A stretch of DNA of 64,000 nucleotides, from contig CAVKGV010000003.1 in assembly GCA_963656065.1 (NCBI GenBank), positions 1-64,000 on the forward strand. The letters run 5' to 3'. The translations under genes and the position numbers were made by a program. The notes beneath the pieces were generated by a model that was not told where the DNA came from, ran no database searches, and saw only the letters and a program-made list of their open reading frames with translations. Source of the stretch: Hallerella sp963656065 (lineage in GTDB: Bacteria > Fibrobacterota > Fibrobacteria > Fibrobacterales > Fibrobacteraceae). The first letter of the stretch is position 1, and the number at the start of each line of letters is the position of its first letter. Shown one piece after another: positions 27,127 to 36,311 of the stretch.

Positions 27127-28377
27127 TCAATCACGTCCTTCAAAAAAATTCCGCATCACGTTTCGCATCCTTTCATGGTCTTCGACCGAAGCCATTTCGC
27201 GGATGCTGTGCATCGAAAGAATCGCTTCGCCCAAATCCACCGTCGGAATTCCGAGAGAGGCCGAAAGTCTAGGCCCAACGGTACTGCCGCACGGCATATC
27301 GTTTCGACTGACAAAAGTCTGGAGAGGGATTTTTTGATTTTCACAAATTTTTATCAGGTATGCGCCAGAAATCGCTTCTGTCGCATAGCGTTTTTTCGCG
27401 TTCGTTTTTAGGACAATCCCTTTTCCCAAAATCGGCGAATGGAGCGGTTCCATTTTTTCTGCAAAGGCAGGATGCGTCGCATGGGCGACATCGAGAGAAA
27501 AGAGGATGGAGTCCGAAAGTTTTCCAAGCATCTCTCCACGGTTTATTTGTACGAAATCCGCAATCCGAGACAGCATTGCCTCGGCAAAATTTCCAGCGGC
27601 ACCATCACGCGTTTCAGAACCGATTTCTTCGCTGTTGAAAAAGAACGCGCCACGAACATTCTCCGCTTCCGCAGAAGCCTCCGCCATTCCGCAAAGAATC
27701 GCTTCACAGGAAAGCAGATTGTCCAAACGTCCGGAATAAATCCATTCTTGCGAAAGTCCGCCAAGAGCCGCCGGTTGCGCATCAAAAAACTGCATTTCAA
27801 AATCAACGACCTTTGCTCCGGCACTTTTTTCTAAACTCGAGATAAAAGTTTTGGATTCATCTGAAGAAAAGCAGGCGTCCAGATCGGTTTGCGGATTCAC
27901 CCGGAATCCTTCCTCGTTCACGTTTCGGTTCAAGTGGATGGCGAGTTCCGGGATGCGGCACAGCGTCTTCATGCGTACAAGTTTCCGTTCCAAGCGATTT
28001 CCATTTTGAACGATCACAGTTCCCGCAATTCCCAAATCGCGATCGAACCAGGTATTGAGCAGGGCGCCTCCATAAACTTCCGGGTGGAGCTGAACAATCC
28101 CGGCGGCACGCCTATCCGGGTTCGGGGTGATTTTAAGAGCCGGAAAATCCGTATGCGAAGAAGCGAGCAAAAACCTGGTTTCCGATGTCCACCGCGACGG
28201 CATCCGAAAAGCGAAAAGAGCGGCTCCGCGCTTCACAAAATACGCTTTTCCCTTTTGCAGATTCCAAGATTCCGTCTCCTTCAATTCGGCAAATCCGGCA
28301 TTCAAAAGTTCCCGAGAAATAATATCCACGGTATGCCAGGGCGTCACCGCATCATCCAAGAATTTCAAAAGTTCCAT
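27127..28377 (-). CDS. M18 family aspartyl aminopeptidase
   Basis: 416 residues, typical for M18. The enzyme removes N-terminal acidic residues with two zinc ions in the cytoplasm. Visible are the first metal site SSHTDFPALKI (near residue 92), the FNSEEIGSETRDGA segment with the catalytic Glu pair and SLDVAHATHP with further metal ligands, and the closing MPCGSTVGP plus SMHSIREM motifs near the C-terminus. It is divergent from birA with a 102-base promoter region between. Confidence 0.93.
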   Translation of the reverse strand: MELLKFLDDAVTPWHTVDIISRELLNAGFAELKETESWNLQKGKAYFVKRGAALFAFRMPSRWTSETRFLLASSHTDFPALKITPNPDRRAAGIVQLHPEVYGGALLNTWFDRDLGIAGTVIVQNGNRLERKLVRMKTLCRIPELAIHLNRNVNEEGFRVNPQTDLDACFSSDESKTFISSLEKSAGAKVVDFEMQFFDAQPAALGGLSQEWIYSGRLDNLLSCEAILCGMAEASAEAENVRGAFFFNSEEIGSETRDGAAGNFAEAMLSRIADFVQINRGEMLGKLSDSILFSLDVAHATHPAFAEKMEPLHSPILGKGIVLKTNAKKRYATEAISGAYLIKICENQKIPLQTFVSRNDMPCGSTVGPRLSASLGIPTVDLGEAILSMHSIREMASVEDHERMRNVMRNFFEGRD

Positions 28378-28479
28378 TGCGAGTTTTTCCTATCCTTAAA
28401 ATTTTTAAAGCCCGAATATCCGGCAGAAAAATTTTACCCGTTTTCGGCTTTACCCTGAAATTAAAATTATTATTGTCCC

Positions 28480-29262
28480 ATGGACGAAATTTTTTCAGCT
28501 GAGCGACCTTTTGAATCTTGGAAAATCCTCGGATTTAACGGAAAAACGGCGAGACTTTTTCCGCATCTAGAAAGCACGCACAGATATAGCAAGGAAAATC
28601 TGCAAGAACTAGAAGCCGGAGACGTCATCGTCGCCGATTCACAGTCAAGCGGGCGGGGCAGGCACAACCGCACCTGGCTTTCGCCAAAAGGGAAAAACCT
28701 TTACTTCAACATTCTCTATCCGCTTGAAAAATTTTCGCCAAGGGAATATCCCCAGCTGATGCAAATCAGCGCCATCACGATTGCCCAGATTCTTCGGGAA
28801 ATCGGTATCGACGCAAGCGTCAAATGGCCAAACGACATTCTCTGCGAAAAGAAAAAGGTTTGCGGAATGATTTCGGAAATTCTCACCAAGAACGGGGAAA
28901 AACTGCTCACCATCGGAATCGGCATCGACGTCAACGCAGACGAAGACGACCTGAAAACAATCGACCGTCCCGTATCCAGCCTGAAAATTCTTCTCGGACG
29001 TCCCGTCAACCGGGAAATTCTCTTGCAGACAATCATCAACAAACTCCAGCAGTCCGTAGAAATCGCCCAGACAAAAGGCGTCACGCCATGGATCGATGAA
29101 TGGAGAAAGATGGACCGGTTCATCGGAAATCCAGGAAAGATTGTTGAAGGAGACGAAATAATCGAAGGGACGATTCTCGACATCAACGATGACGGCAGCC
29201 TGTTATTTTGTACGCAATCCAGGCAAATCATCACACGGCACACCGGCGACCTGGAAATCTGA
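28480..29262 (+). CDS. birA: Biotin--[acetyl-CoA-carboxylase] ligase
   Basis: 260 residues, so the short (class I) form without the DNA-binding N-terminus of E. coli BirA; it should ligate biotin but not repress. The biotinyl-AMP loop GRGRHNRTW and the NLYFNILYPL strand lie in the first 90 residues; VKWPNDIL and KVCGMISEI follow. The C-terminal SH3-like domain is present. It is a single gene, convergent with the small membrane protein and quinone operon. Confidence 0.93.
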   Translation: MDEIFSAERPFESWKILGFNGKTARLFPHLESTHRYSKENLQELEAGDVIVADSQSSGRGRHNRTWLSPKGKNLYFNILYPLEKFSPREYPQLMQISAITIAQILREIGIDASVKWPNDILCEKKKVCGMISEILTKNGEKLLTIGIGIDVNADEDDLKTIDRPVSSLKILLGRPVNREILLQTIINKLQQSVEIAQTKGVTPWIDEWRKMDRFIGNPGKIVEGDEIIEGTILDINDDGSLLFCTQSRQIITRHTGDLEI

Positions 29263-29288
29263 CACGACGAGCCAAGTCCAAATTTATT

Positions 29289-29480
29289 TCATTCTTCGCG
29301 GTTCTTGAAGTAGAACCCGGCGCCGATTGAAATCGCAAGCAGGACGATTAAAACATTCAAGGCGAACTCCGCCTCGGCTTTGGGCAAAAAGTTCCATTCG
29401 ATTCCCAAAACGTCAACCAGGGAGAGTACGGCAAAAAAGACTCCGGCGCGATGACAGAATTTACGCTTACCCGAACGCAT
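29289..29480 (-). CDS. Small two-helix membrane protein
   Basis: 63 residues. The ATG at 29480 is set by a GGAGG eight bases upstream, which lies inside the end of the ubiA gene, so the two genes overlap by 14 bases. Two hydrophobic helices (about 12-28 and 38-56) flank a short loop, and the C-terminus is charged (KNREE). No family is recognised. Its location at the end of the quinone operon suggests, without proving, a linked role. Confidence 0.5.
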   Translation of the reverse strand: MRSGKRKFCHRAGVFFAVLSLVDVLGIEWNFLPKAEAEFALNVLIVLLAISIGAGFYFKNREE

Positions 29481-30366
29481 CGGCATTTCCTCCCAGAAGA
29501 ATCCAGACGACAAGCCCGATCATCACCAAGACGCTCACGCCGACATTCGCCAGGAAAAAGTCGCGGTTCATCGCATCGAGATCATCCGATTTACGGAAAA
29601 GGTGGATATAGAGAATCGAAACCGTCATCAAGGAAAAAACGCTCCACCACGCAATGCCCATTTTCCAATACACGCCAAAAACGACGCAAAGCGCAAGCAT
29701 TGCAACATGGCTCGCCAAGGCGATTTTCAAAGCGCGTTTTCGTCCAAAGCGAGCGGGAACCGAATGCAGTCCGGCTTTGCGATCGACTTCTTCATCCTGC
29801 GTCGCATAGATAATGTCAAAGCCTCCCATCCAAAGCATCAGAATGAACATCAAAAAAATCGGGAACGCGGCAAATTCCCCGCGCACGGCAATCCACGCAC
29901 CAAGCGGGCTCATCCCGATGGCAAATCCCAGATACCAGTGGCAAAGCCATGAAAAGCGTTTCCAGTAAGAATAAAAAAGAAGCGCAAGCCAGACAGGCGC
30001 GGAGCAGGCACCGGCAAGCGGGTTCAGCATCCAGGCAAATGCGCAAAACAAAATCCCGTTTACGGTGATAAATCCGATGACGGATTTTTTCTGCATCCTT
30101 CCCGACGGCAAATGTCTCCCCGCGGTTCTCGGATTTTCCGCATCGTATTTGGCATCGACCAGGCGGTTAAAGGACATCGAAGAATTCCGGGCGGTCACCA
30201 TGCAGCCGACAATCAAAAAGACCAGTTTGAAAATAGCGGCACCCGTCATCCCGCGGAATCCGTCGGCGGCAACCCACATCGAACCGAGCGCAAAAGGCAT
30301 CGCAAACAGCGAATGGCTGAACCTGACAAGATGCCCAAGCTCTGTAATTTTCGAGAGCAATTTCAT
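29467..30366 (-). CDS. ubiA: UbiA-family prenyltransferase (MqnP-like)
   Basis: 299 residues with about eight membrane helices. The first Asp-rich motif is NRLVDAKYDAENPRTAGR and the second is DEEVDRKAGLHS, as expected for aromatic prenyltransferases. The ATG at 30366 overlaps the ubiX stop (ATGA). The family attaches a polyprenyl chain to a 4-hydroxybenzoate-type ring; with adjacent ubiX and a UbiE/MenG methyltransferase and in a likely anaerobe, menaquinone synthesis by the futalosine route (MqnP role) is plausible. That pathway choice is inference. Confidence 0.88.
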   Translation of the reverse strand: MKLLSKITELGHLVRFSHSLFAMPFALGSMWVAADGFRGMTGAAIFKLVFLIVGCMVTARNSSMSFNRLVDAKYDAENPRTAGRHLPSGRMQKKSVIGFITVNGILFCAFAWMLNPLAGACSAPVWLALLFYSYWKRFSWLCHWYLGFAIGMSPLGAWIAVRGEFAAFPIFLMFILMLWMGGFDIIYATQDEEVDRKAGLHSVPARFGRKRALKIALASHVAMLALCVVFGVYWKMGIAWWSVFSLMTVSILYIHLFRKSDDLDAMNRDFFLANVGVSVLVMIGLVVWILLGGNADAFG

Positions 30367-30917
30367 CAAGAGCCTCCCCACGTGGGAACGATTTCATTCG
30401 GAACACCCAGTTGCGTCAAGATTTTGGCGACGACCGTATCGACCAGGTTTTCTATCGTCCGGGGATTTGTGTAAAAATGCGGGCTTGCGGAAATTACTGT
30501 CGCCCCGGCCCGAACCAAGCGTTCCATGTTTTCCAGATGGATCAGATTGTAAGGCATTTCACGCGGAACGACAACCAACGGGCGGCGTTCCTTCAAGCAA
30601 ACGTCGGCGGCTCGCGTGAGCAAATTGTCCGCAATTCCGCCGGCGACTTTTCCAAGCGTTCCCATCGAACACGGGACTATCGCCATTCCCGCAAAAGACG
30701 AACTTCCACTTGCCGCTTCGGAAAAGAAATCGTCATTTTTCAGAACGGCATCCGCACACAAAAGCGCATCGGAAACGCCTTCAAAATCCGCAACGGATTT
30801 TCCCGCAGAAGTTTCGACCAATGTCACCGTGTGCCCCAAACGCTTCAAATGGAACAGCGTGCGCACCGCATAAATTGCGCCCGAAGCTCCGGTAACGCCC
30901 AAGAGAAAACGGCTCAT
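30366..30917 (-). CDS. ubiX: Flavin prenyltransferase UbiX
   Basis: 183 residues. UbiX joins dimethylallyl phosphate to FMN to make the cofactor for UbiD-type decarboxylases. The N-terminal GVTGASGA flavin-binding turn, a central SMGTLGKVAGGIADNLLTRA segment and VVVPREMPYN match the family. The ATG at 30917 overlaps the ubiE stop; a longer reading upstream lies within ubiE. No ubiD/mqnL gene is visible nearby. Confidence 0.95.
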   Translation of the reverse strand: MSRFLLGVTGASGAIYAVRTLFHLKRLGHTVTLVETSAGKSVADFEGVSDALLCADAVLKNDDFFSEAASGSSSFAGMAIVPCSMGTLGKVAGGIADNLLTRAADVCLKERRPLVVVPREMPYNLIHLENMERLVRAGATVISASPHFYTNPRTIENLVDTVVAKILTQLGVPNEIVPTWGGS

Positions 30918-31603
30918 GCGGAGCCTCTCTTCTGAAGCAGGACACGATACGCAATGCCGAAATCGCAAGATTTCACGTGAACCACTTCAAATCCCACTTT
31001 TTCCGCAAGATGCGCAAAATCGGTCACGGGCAAAAACCGGATGATGGAGCGGACCAGATATTCATACGCCGAACGCTTGCCGCTAAAGAATGCACCGACA
31101 ATCGGGATAAAAAGCGGAGCGAGTTTCTTGTAAAAGAAAGTATTGAAAAAATTCTTCGGTGAAAAAAATTCAAGCACCATCAAATATCCACCCGGAGCGA
31201 GGACTCGAAAAGATTCTTTCAAACCGTTTTCCGCATCCGGCAAGTTTCTCATCCCAAATCCGTTCAAAATCACATCAAAGGTCGCGTCACGAAACGGCAT
31301 CTGCATCGCATCGAGCTGCACAGGCTGCGCCGAGGTTTTCTTGTTCCGAGAATACGAAAGCATCCCAAAGGAAAAATCCCCGAGAATCGCCGACCGAGGC
31401 TTTCCAACGATTTTTTCAAAAGTCGCCGCAAAGTCCCCCGTGCCTCCACACAGATCGAGAAGCCGCATCCCCGGATGCAATCGATTCAATTCCCGGCAGC
31501 AGGCCCGGCGCCAACTGACATCCCGAAAGCAGCTGAGCGCGTGATTGAGAAAATCGTAGCGTTTCGAAATATCGTCAAACATTTTACGGACGGGAGAAAG
31601 CAT
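30914..31603 (-). CDS. ubiE: UbiE/MenG quinone C-methyltransferase
   Basis: 229 residues, standard for demethylmenaquinone/ubiquinone methyltransferase. FDDISKRYDFLNH at the start, the SAM-binding LDLCGGTGDFA motif and NGFGMRNLPD are diagnostic. It is the first gene of the quinone operon with ubiX and ubiA, each joined by an ATGA overlap. Upstream is a 100-base gap containing the terminator of the preceding gene, so the promoter is probably there. Confidence 0.94.
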   Translation of the reverse strand: MLSPVRKMFDDISKRYDFLNHALSCFRDVSWRRACCRELNRLHPGMRLLDLCGGTGDFAATFEKIVGKPRSAILGDFSFGMLSYSRNKKTSAQPVQLDAMQMPFRDATFDVILNGFGMRNLPDAENGLKESFRVLAPGGYLMVLEFFSPKNFFNTFFYKKLAPLFIPIVGAFFSGKRSAYEYLVRSIIRFLPVTDFAHLAEKVGFEVVHVKSCDFGIAYRVLLQKRGSA

Positions 31604-31652
31604 GGACCTGAATTTAAAAAATTAGGGGGTGGTTGCCCAACAAAGCCCATAC

Positions 31653-31684
31653 AAAAACACCCCCGCCGTCTTTGCGGCAGGGGT
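31653..31684 (-). terminator. Intrinsic terminator downstream of the 280-residue barrel gene
   Basis: On the minus strand ACCCC-T-GCCG pairs with CGGC-G-GGGGT around a short loop and runs into GTTTTTG. It sits 23 bases past the stop of the outer-membrane protein gene. Confidence 0.75.
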
Positions 31685-31706
31685 TCTACTTCAAGTTTTC
31701 ATCGCC

Positions 31707-32549
31707 TTAGTCGTCGTATTTCTTTTCACGTTCGCGGCGGCGAATTTCTGTCGCATCCGGGAAGAATTCCGGCAGGGCAAAGCCTATCGTAATGCCAAAG
31801 ACAAGCCCGAACTTCGAAATGCCGTCCTTGTCAATCACGCGGGAAACATCCTCGCCTTTCACGTTCTTTTTATGAGAATCGTCATAGGCGTTCGGCGCAT
31901 AATACATGCCGATGGCAAACTGGAGATAATACCACTCGTTCGTCAGGTAAGTAATGAGGACGTCGAACTGGAATCCCATGGTCGTGAGAAGCTGGCGGGT
32001 GAAGTCGTTTGTGGAATCCGCCACGACATCGTGATCATAATAGACGGTTCCGTAGGAAGCGGAAAAGCCCAGATGGAGCGGATCTTTCGGGAAGAGGTAA
32101 TAGTTCAGACCGACTTTCCAGCCCGTGCCGCCTTCCAGCGTGAAATTCGAAAAGTCCGGATCGTCTCCGCTCGGGATGAAGCCGAACGAACCGTAAAGAC
32201 CGAAATGCCAACGCGTAATATATTCCGCACCGAAGCCGAATCCCATGCCGAGACCCGTTTCGCCCATGACCGGCTGGCGGGAACCCATACCCAGCTGGAA
32301 AACCAGGCGATCCTTCAGCCAATCCCGGCGGCGCAGGTTGTTCGCAAATTCATCCAGTCTTTGGTCCTTTTCAAATTCCCGACGCTTGGCTCGGTCGATG
32401 GCCCGCGAATCGGATTCCTCGACCGCACCGTCGGATTCCGCCATATAGGCGTTTTCATCCGAAGCAGCGGCTTCGTAAGAGTCTTCATCGTTCTGGGCAA
32501 AGCTGGCCACCGCCAACGCAAACAACAGGACACTTATCTTTTTAAACAT
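31707..32549 (-). CDS. Outer-membrane protein with acidic N-terminal segment
   Basis: 280 residues from an ATG with GAGG upstream. A signal peptide ends at SFAQ, followed by an Asp/Glu-rich stretch of about 40 residues and an arginine-rich helix (about 48-75). The rest alternates hydrophobic strands (GLGMGFGFGAEYITRWHFGLYG and similar), consistent with an eight-stranded barrel, and ends in a charged tail EKKYDD. No family is recognised. It has its own promoter and terminator. Confidence 0.6.
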   Translation of the reverse strand: MFKKISVLLFALAVASFAQNDEDSYEAAASDENAYMAESDGAVEESDSRAIDRAKRREFEKDQRLDEFANNLRRRDWLKDRLVFQLGMGSRQPVMGETGLGMGFGFGAEYITRWHFGLYGSFGFIPSGDDPDFSNFTLEGGTGWKVGLNYYLFPKDPLHLGFSASYGTVYYDHDVVADSTNDFTRQLLTTMGFQFDVLITYLTNEWYYLQFAIGMYYAPNAYDDSHKKNVKGEDVSRVIDKDGISKFGLVFGITIGFALPEFFPDATEIRRREREKKYDD

Positions 32550-32591
32550 CGCTAAAGAGCCTCTATTTATAGATAGAACAGTTCCATTTCC

Positions 32592-32621
32592 AATATAGTT
32601 TATTCTTAAGGATATAAGCAA
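32592..32621 (-). promoter_or_regulatory. Sigma-70-type promoter for the outer-membrane protein gene
   Basis: Reading the minus strand, TTGCTT is followed after 18 bases by TATATT, about 45 bases upstream of the ATG at 32549. Position and spacing fit, but the -35 box is weak. Confidence 0.4.
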
Positions 32622-32661
32622 AAAAATTCTGTAAAAGAAAATTGAAACAACCCGGGGACGC

Positions 32662-33429
32662 CTACTCCACGGATCCCTGGTTGAATTTCACCAGTTCTCC
32701 CTTGATGGAGCCGATGGGAATCTTTACGCGCATCAGTACAGGTAACCGCCGGCTATCGTCCGAAAGCCAGATGAACAGCCTTCCCGACGCCTTGAACGCC
32801 CCGTCGTCACCGAGAACCGGTTCGACCTTGATGCATTTAAACTTGCCGAGTTTCGTTTCGACGGTTTCCCGACCGTGGACGATTACCCGCAGGGAATAGC
32901 GTTTTTTTCCGCTGACCGCCGAAAAATAGGTTTCCTTTTTCCCGGTCAGGTCCATGCTGCGGACCCGGTAAAACGCCGAAATGATGCAATGTTCGTCACC
33001 GTCCAAGGCAAGGACCGTATCCACGTTCGACTTAGACGCATTCCGCCGGGAATTCGTAAAGACGGTATCCGAAAGGGTCGCCTTTTGCGCGGAACGGTCA
33101 AAAAATATCCGGGACGAGCTGAAGTAGGAGCCTTCGTTCAGGATTTTCGTAAACGACTCGGGCAAAAGCGTTTCTGCGGACGAAAGGGTACGGATCGTGT
33201 CCGCGACCGGGTAGATGGACTTGAAAGCGCCGTTGTTCCGGGCGATGCTCTCGAATTCCACTTTCCCGTCGTCGCGCGGATAAACTTTCATGTCAGCAGA
33301 ACCTGCCGAGACAAAGCCCCAGCTCAGCCGAAAGAAAAGCTGTTCCCCCTTCGCCCAAGGAACGCTCGCCGTATCCAGGCTGAATGCGACCGCAGCAAAC
33401 AAGAGGACCAGGGAGAACGTCCGACGCAC
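32662..33429 (-). CDS. DUF3108 domain protein, secreted
   Basis: 255 residues beginning with a GTG immediately after the purE stop. A signal peptide (about 1-18) precedes the DUF3108 pattern: WAKGEQLFFRLSWGFVSAGSA near the start, TILNEG-type strands, and the closing GKFKCIKVEP followed by LFIWLSDDSRRLPVLMRVK. The family is a periplasmic lipocalin-like barrel of unknown function that is common in Gram-negative bacteria. It is coupled to purE and purD only by position. Confidence 0.8.
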   Translation of the reverse strand: MRRTFSLVLLFAAVAFSLDTASVPWAKGEQLFFRLSWGFVSAGSADMKVYPRDDGKVEFESIARNNGAFKSIYPVADTIRTLSSAETLLPESFTKILNEGSYFSSSRIFFDRSAQKATLSDTVFTNSRRNASKSNVDTVLALDGDEHCIISAFYRVRSMDLTGKKETYFSAVSGKKRYSLRVIVHGRETVETKLGKFKCIKVEPVLGDDGAFKASGRLFIWLSDDSRRLPVLMRVKIPIGSIKGELVKFNQGSVE

Positions 33430-33897
33430 TTAGATATCGCCCAGGGACTTGCGGTAATCGGCAAGCTTTTCGCGGATATCCGCATGGGAAAGCGCGAGAA
33501 TCGCAATCGCGAGGTAGGCGGCGTTTTTACCGTTTCCGATTCCGACCGTCGCCACGGGAATCCCAGACGGCATCTGCACGATGGAATGCAGAGCGTCCAC
33601 GCCCGATAGCGGACCGCCGTCACCCGGAACTCCGATGACCGGAAGAATCGTGTTCGCCGCGAGCGTCCCCGGAAGGGCCGCGGCAAGACCCGCAATCCCT
33701 ATCAGAACCTGCACACCGCGACCGGCGGCATCCTGCGCATACTTTGCCGTCTTGTTCGGCGTACGGTGCGCGGAAAGGACGTTGTATTCCCAGGCGACCC
33801 CGAATTCGTCGAGGATTCCCGTTACCTTATCGACAATCGCCTTGTCCGAAGCGCTGCCCGTGACGATTCCCACCAGGGGATTTTTTACTTCTTGCAT
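33430..33897 (-). CDS. purE: N5-carboxyaminoimidazole ribonucleotide mutase
   Basis: 155 residues, normal for class I PurE. It rearranges N5-CAIR to CAIR in purine synthesis. The N-terminal GIVTGSASDKAI, the SAHRTP loop and GGPLSGVDALHSIVQMP match the active site. The ATG at 33897 lies within the end of purD (13 bases overlap), so the two are translated together. No purK is in the window. Confidence 0.95.
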   Translation of the reverse strand: MQEVKNPLVGIVTGSASDKAIVDKVTGILDEFGVAWEYNVLSAHRTPNKTAKYAQDAAGRGVQVLIGIAGLAAALPGTLAANTILPVIGVPGDGGPLSGVDALHSIVQMPSGIPVATVGIGNGKNAAYLAIAILALSHADIREKLADYRKSLGDI

Positions 33898-35168
33898 TTT
33901 GCGAGTCCTTTTTGTCCGATGTCCTTGCGACAGAACGCTCCGTCGAAGCGAATCTTTTCGCATCCTTCATAAGCCTTGTCGAGAGCGGCCTTCAAATCCG
34001 CTCCCGTTCCGACGACGCCCAGAACGCGACCGCCAGAGGTCACGAGCGAACCGTTTTCCAACTTGGTCCCGGCATGAACGACCATCGCGCCGACGTTTTC
34101 CGCATCCTCGATGCCCGCGATCTTTTTTCCCTTGGCATAGCTTCCGGGATAGCCTTCGCTCGCTATGACGACAACCGCCGCAGAACCTTTCGGCTCAGCC
34201 GGAGCGTTGAAACTTTTCAATTCGCCTTTTTCCGCCGCATCGAAAAGCGCGAGGATGTCTCCGTCATAGACCGGCAGAACCACCTGGCATTCCGGATCGC
34301 CTAAGCGGCAGTTGTATTCCACCACCTTCGGTCCGTTTTTCGTCACCATGATTCCCACATAGAGGACGCCCGTGTAGGGAGAGCCTTCCTGCGCCATGCC
34401 GCGAAGGGTCGGTTCGATGATTTCCTTTTTTACCTGCGAAAGGATTTCCGAAGTGACAACCGGGGCCGGCGCATAGGCTCCCATTCCGCCCGTGTTCGGG
34501 CCCTTGTCCCCGTCAAAGACCCGCTTGTGGTCCTGGGCGGACGAGAGCAGGACGTAATCCTTGCCGTCGCAGACAGCAAAGAGAGACGCCTCTTCGCCTT
34601 CCATGAATTCCTCGATGACGACCGTCTTGCCCGATTCGCCGAATACGGCCTTGTCGCCAAGCATTTCCTCGACCGCTTCACGCGCTTCCGCATCGGTCAG
34701 GCAGACGACAGCGCCTTTTCCGGCGGCAAGTCCCGACGCCTTGACGACGATCGGGGCGGGATGCTTTTTCAAGAATTCGAGAGCGGGAGTCAAATCGGTG
34801 AAAGTTTCGTAAGCCGCCGTCGGAATCCCATACTGCTTCATGAAATTCTTGGAGAACGCCTTGCTGCCTTCGAGAGCCGCCGCACCTTTCACCGGTCCGA
34901 ACGCACGAAGCCCGCGACGACGAAATTCATCGACCACGCCATTTACCAGCGGAACTTCCGGACCGACAATCGTCAGGTCGATTTTTTCACGCTCCGCCAA
35001 ATCCGCAATCGCTACCGGCTCCTTGACATCGACGGGGACGCATTTTCCGAGACGTTCCATTCCCGGATTGCCGGGTGCGGAAACCAGATTCGTACACAGG
35101 GGCGATTTTTTGACGGCAAGCGCAATCGCGTTTTCACGACCGCCGCTGCCGATTACGAGAATATTCAT
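33885..35168 (-). CDS. purD: Phosphoribosylamine--glycine ligase
   Basis: 427 residues, standard length. It makes GAR from phosphoribosylamine, glycine and ATP. The N-terminal VIGSGGRENAIA, the ATP-grasp loop VVKASGLAAGKGAV and GPNTGGMGAYAPAP are all present. The ATG at 35168 gives MNILVIGSGG. It heads a purD-purE-DUF3108 operon. Confidence 0.96.
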   Translation of the reverse strand: MNILVIGSGGRENAIALAVKKSPLCTNLVSAPGNPGMERLGKCVPVDVKEPVAIADLAEREKIDLTIVGPEVPLVNGVVDEFRRRGLRAFGPVKGAAALEGSKAFSKNFMKQYGIPTAAYETFTDLTPALEFLKKHPAPIVVKASGLAAGKGAVVCLTDAEAREAVEEMLGDKAVFGESGKTVVIEEFMEGEEASLFAVCDGKDYVLLSSAQDHKRVFDGDKGPNTGGMGAYAPAPVVTSEILSQVKKEIIEPTLRGMAQEGSPYTGVLYVGIMVTKNGPKVVEYNCRLGDPECQVVLPVYDGDILALFDAAEKGELKSFNAPAEPKGSAAVVVIASEGYPGSYAKGKKIAGIEDAENVGAMVVHAGTKLENGSLVTSGGRVLGVVGTGADLKAALDKAYEGCEKIRFDGAFCRKDIGQKGLAKCKK

Positions 35169-35266
35169 GGGCAATTCCTTTTTCGTTCAAGGAGAAAATC
35201 TAGAAAAAATGGAGGGAGGCTTTTTGCGAAAATCCGAAAGCGGGACGGTTTGCAACATCCGAACAG

Positions 35267-36247
35267 CTAGACGGTTTTCTCCTTATACCAGCATTTTGGA
35301 AAGGCGGAACACCCCCAGAACTGCTTGCCCGCATTTTCCCCTTTTCTTGAAGTTCGTAGGACAAGCAAAGCTCCGCATCGAGGACACTTACGTTCGTCAT
35401 TCGCCTCTTTCTCGGGATTTTCGAGAACCATTTCCGCTGCACACGTTTTCGTTTTGTTTAAATGCTCGTCTCGTTGTTCTTCGGCGACCAGGGCTTCAAA
35501 TTTTTTGGCGTAATCGAACCTGCCCGACTTGCGGCATTTGAGAAAAGATCCCATCAGTTCATGCATTTCGTCTCTAGAACTCAAGTATAAATCCTTGTCG
35601 GATTCTTCAATGCGTTTGATATATGAAACCAACTGGTCCAAACGAATCACAATTTTTCGGATTTCTTCGGGAGCGTTTCTGTCGTTCAAAATGGTTTTCG
35701 GATTTGCAAGGACAACGATGGAACGGCATATTTTCGGAAAGGCCTTTTCATAAAGCGCCTGCGTCAGGAAATTTGTCTTGTATTCCCGGCGGATTTCCTT
35801 CAATACGTTGAGATGTCGCGCATTTTGCGATACGGGAGACGTGAAACCTTCGCGACGGTAGAATTTTCCGTTTCCGATATGGCGGATGAAATTACCCTTG
35901 TCATCTATCTCGATATTGCCGTAAAGATTCTTGCATTCGATGACAAATATATGTCGCCTTGTCACCACCAAGAAATCAATCTGCGCAGACAAATCGTTTT
36001 TTCCCAGACACAGATCATGGGCAACGATCATGTCCATACCGCTATTTTTCAATTCGTAGGCAATCTGGCGTTCACCATAAAGACCCGCTTCGGCAGCACT
36101 TATCTGGTCATCTATTTTATCTTTTAATTTATCGGAAGCCCGAGCGGAAAGGGATTTCATTTTTTCGACAAACTCTTCCGCATCGCTGTTCTCCTTGATA
36201 AAGACAGGCCCAAAATACTTGTTAAAAATCGCATCGAGAATACCCAT
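35267..36247 (-). CDS. NERD-domain protein with topoisomerase-type zinc ribbon
   Basis: 326 residues. An N-terminal membrane-peripheral helix region precedes a NERD (nuclease-related) domain at about 50-165 with QIDFLVVTRRHIFVIECKN, which holds the PD-(D/E)xK-like D and ExK residues. The C-terminus is a four-Cys zinc ribbon (CPRC near 290, then C-x4-5-C with WGCSAFPKCWY) like those of type IA topoisomerases. Such proteins are thought to act on DNA. It is the last gene of the restriction-modification island, 64 bases after res, and may belong to it. Confidence 0.85.
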   Translation of the reverse strand: MGILDAIFNKYFGPVFIKENSDAEEFVEKMKSLSARASDKLKDKIDDQISAAEAGLYGERQIAYELKNSGMDMIVAHDLCLGKNDLSAQIDFLVVTRRHIFVIECKNLYGNIEIDDKGNFIRHIGNGKFYRREGFTSPVSQNARHLNVLKEIRREYKTNFLTQALYEKAFPKICRSIVVLANPKTILNDRNAPEEIRKIVIRLDQLVSYIKRIEESDKDLYLSSRDEMHELMGSFLKCRKSGRFDYAKKFEALVAEEQRDEHLNKTKTCAAEMVLENPEKEANDERKCPRCGALLVLRTSRKGENAGKQFWGCSAFPKCWYKEKTV

Positions 36248-36311
36248 AAAAACCTCTTAATTTTACAAAGGCATTATAGATTATTTTTTACGGATTGGTC
36301 CATAAATCATT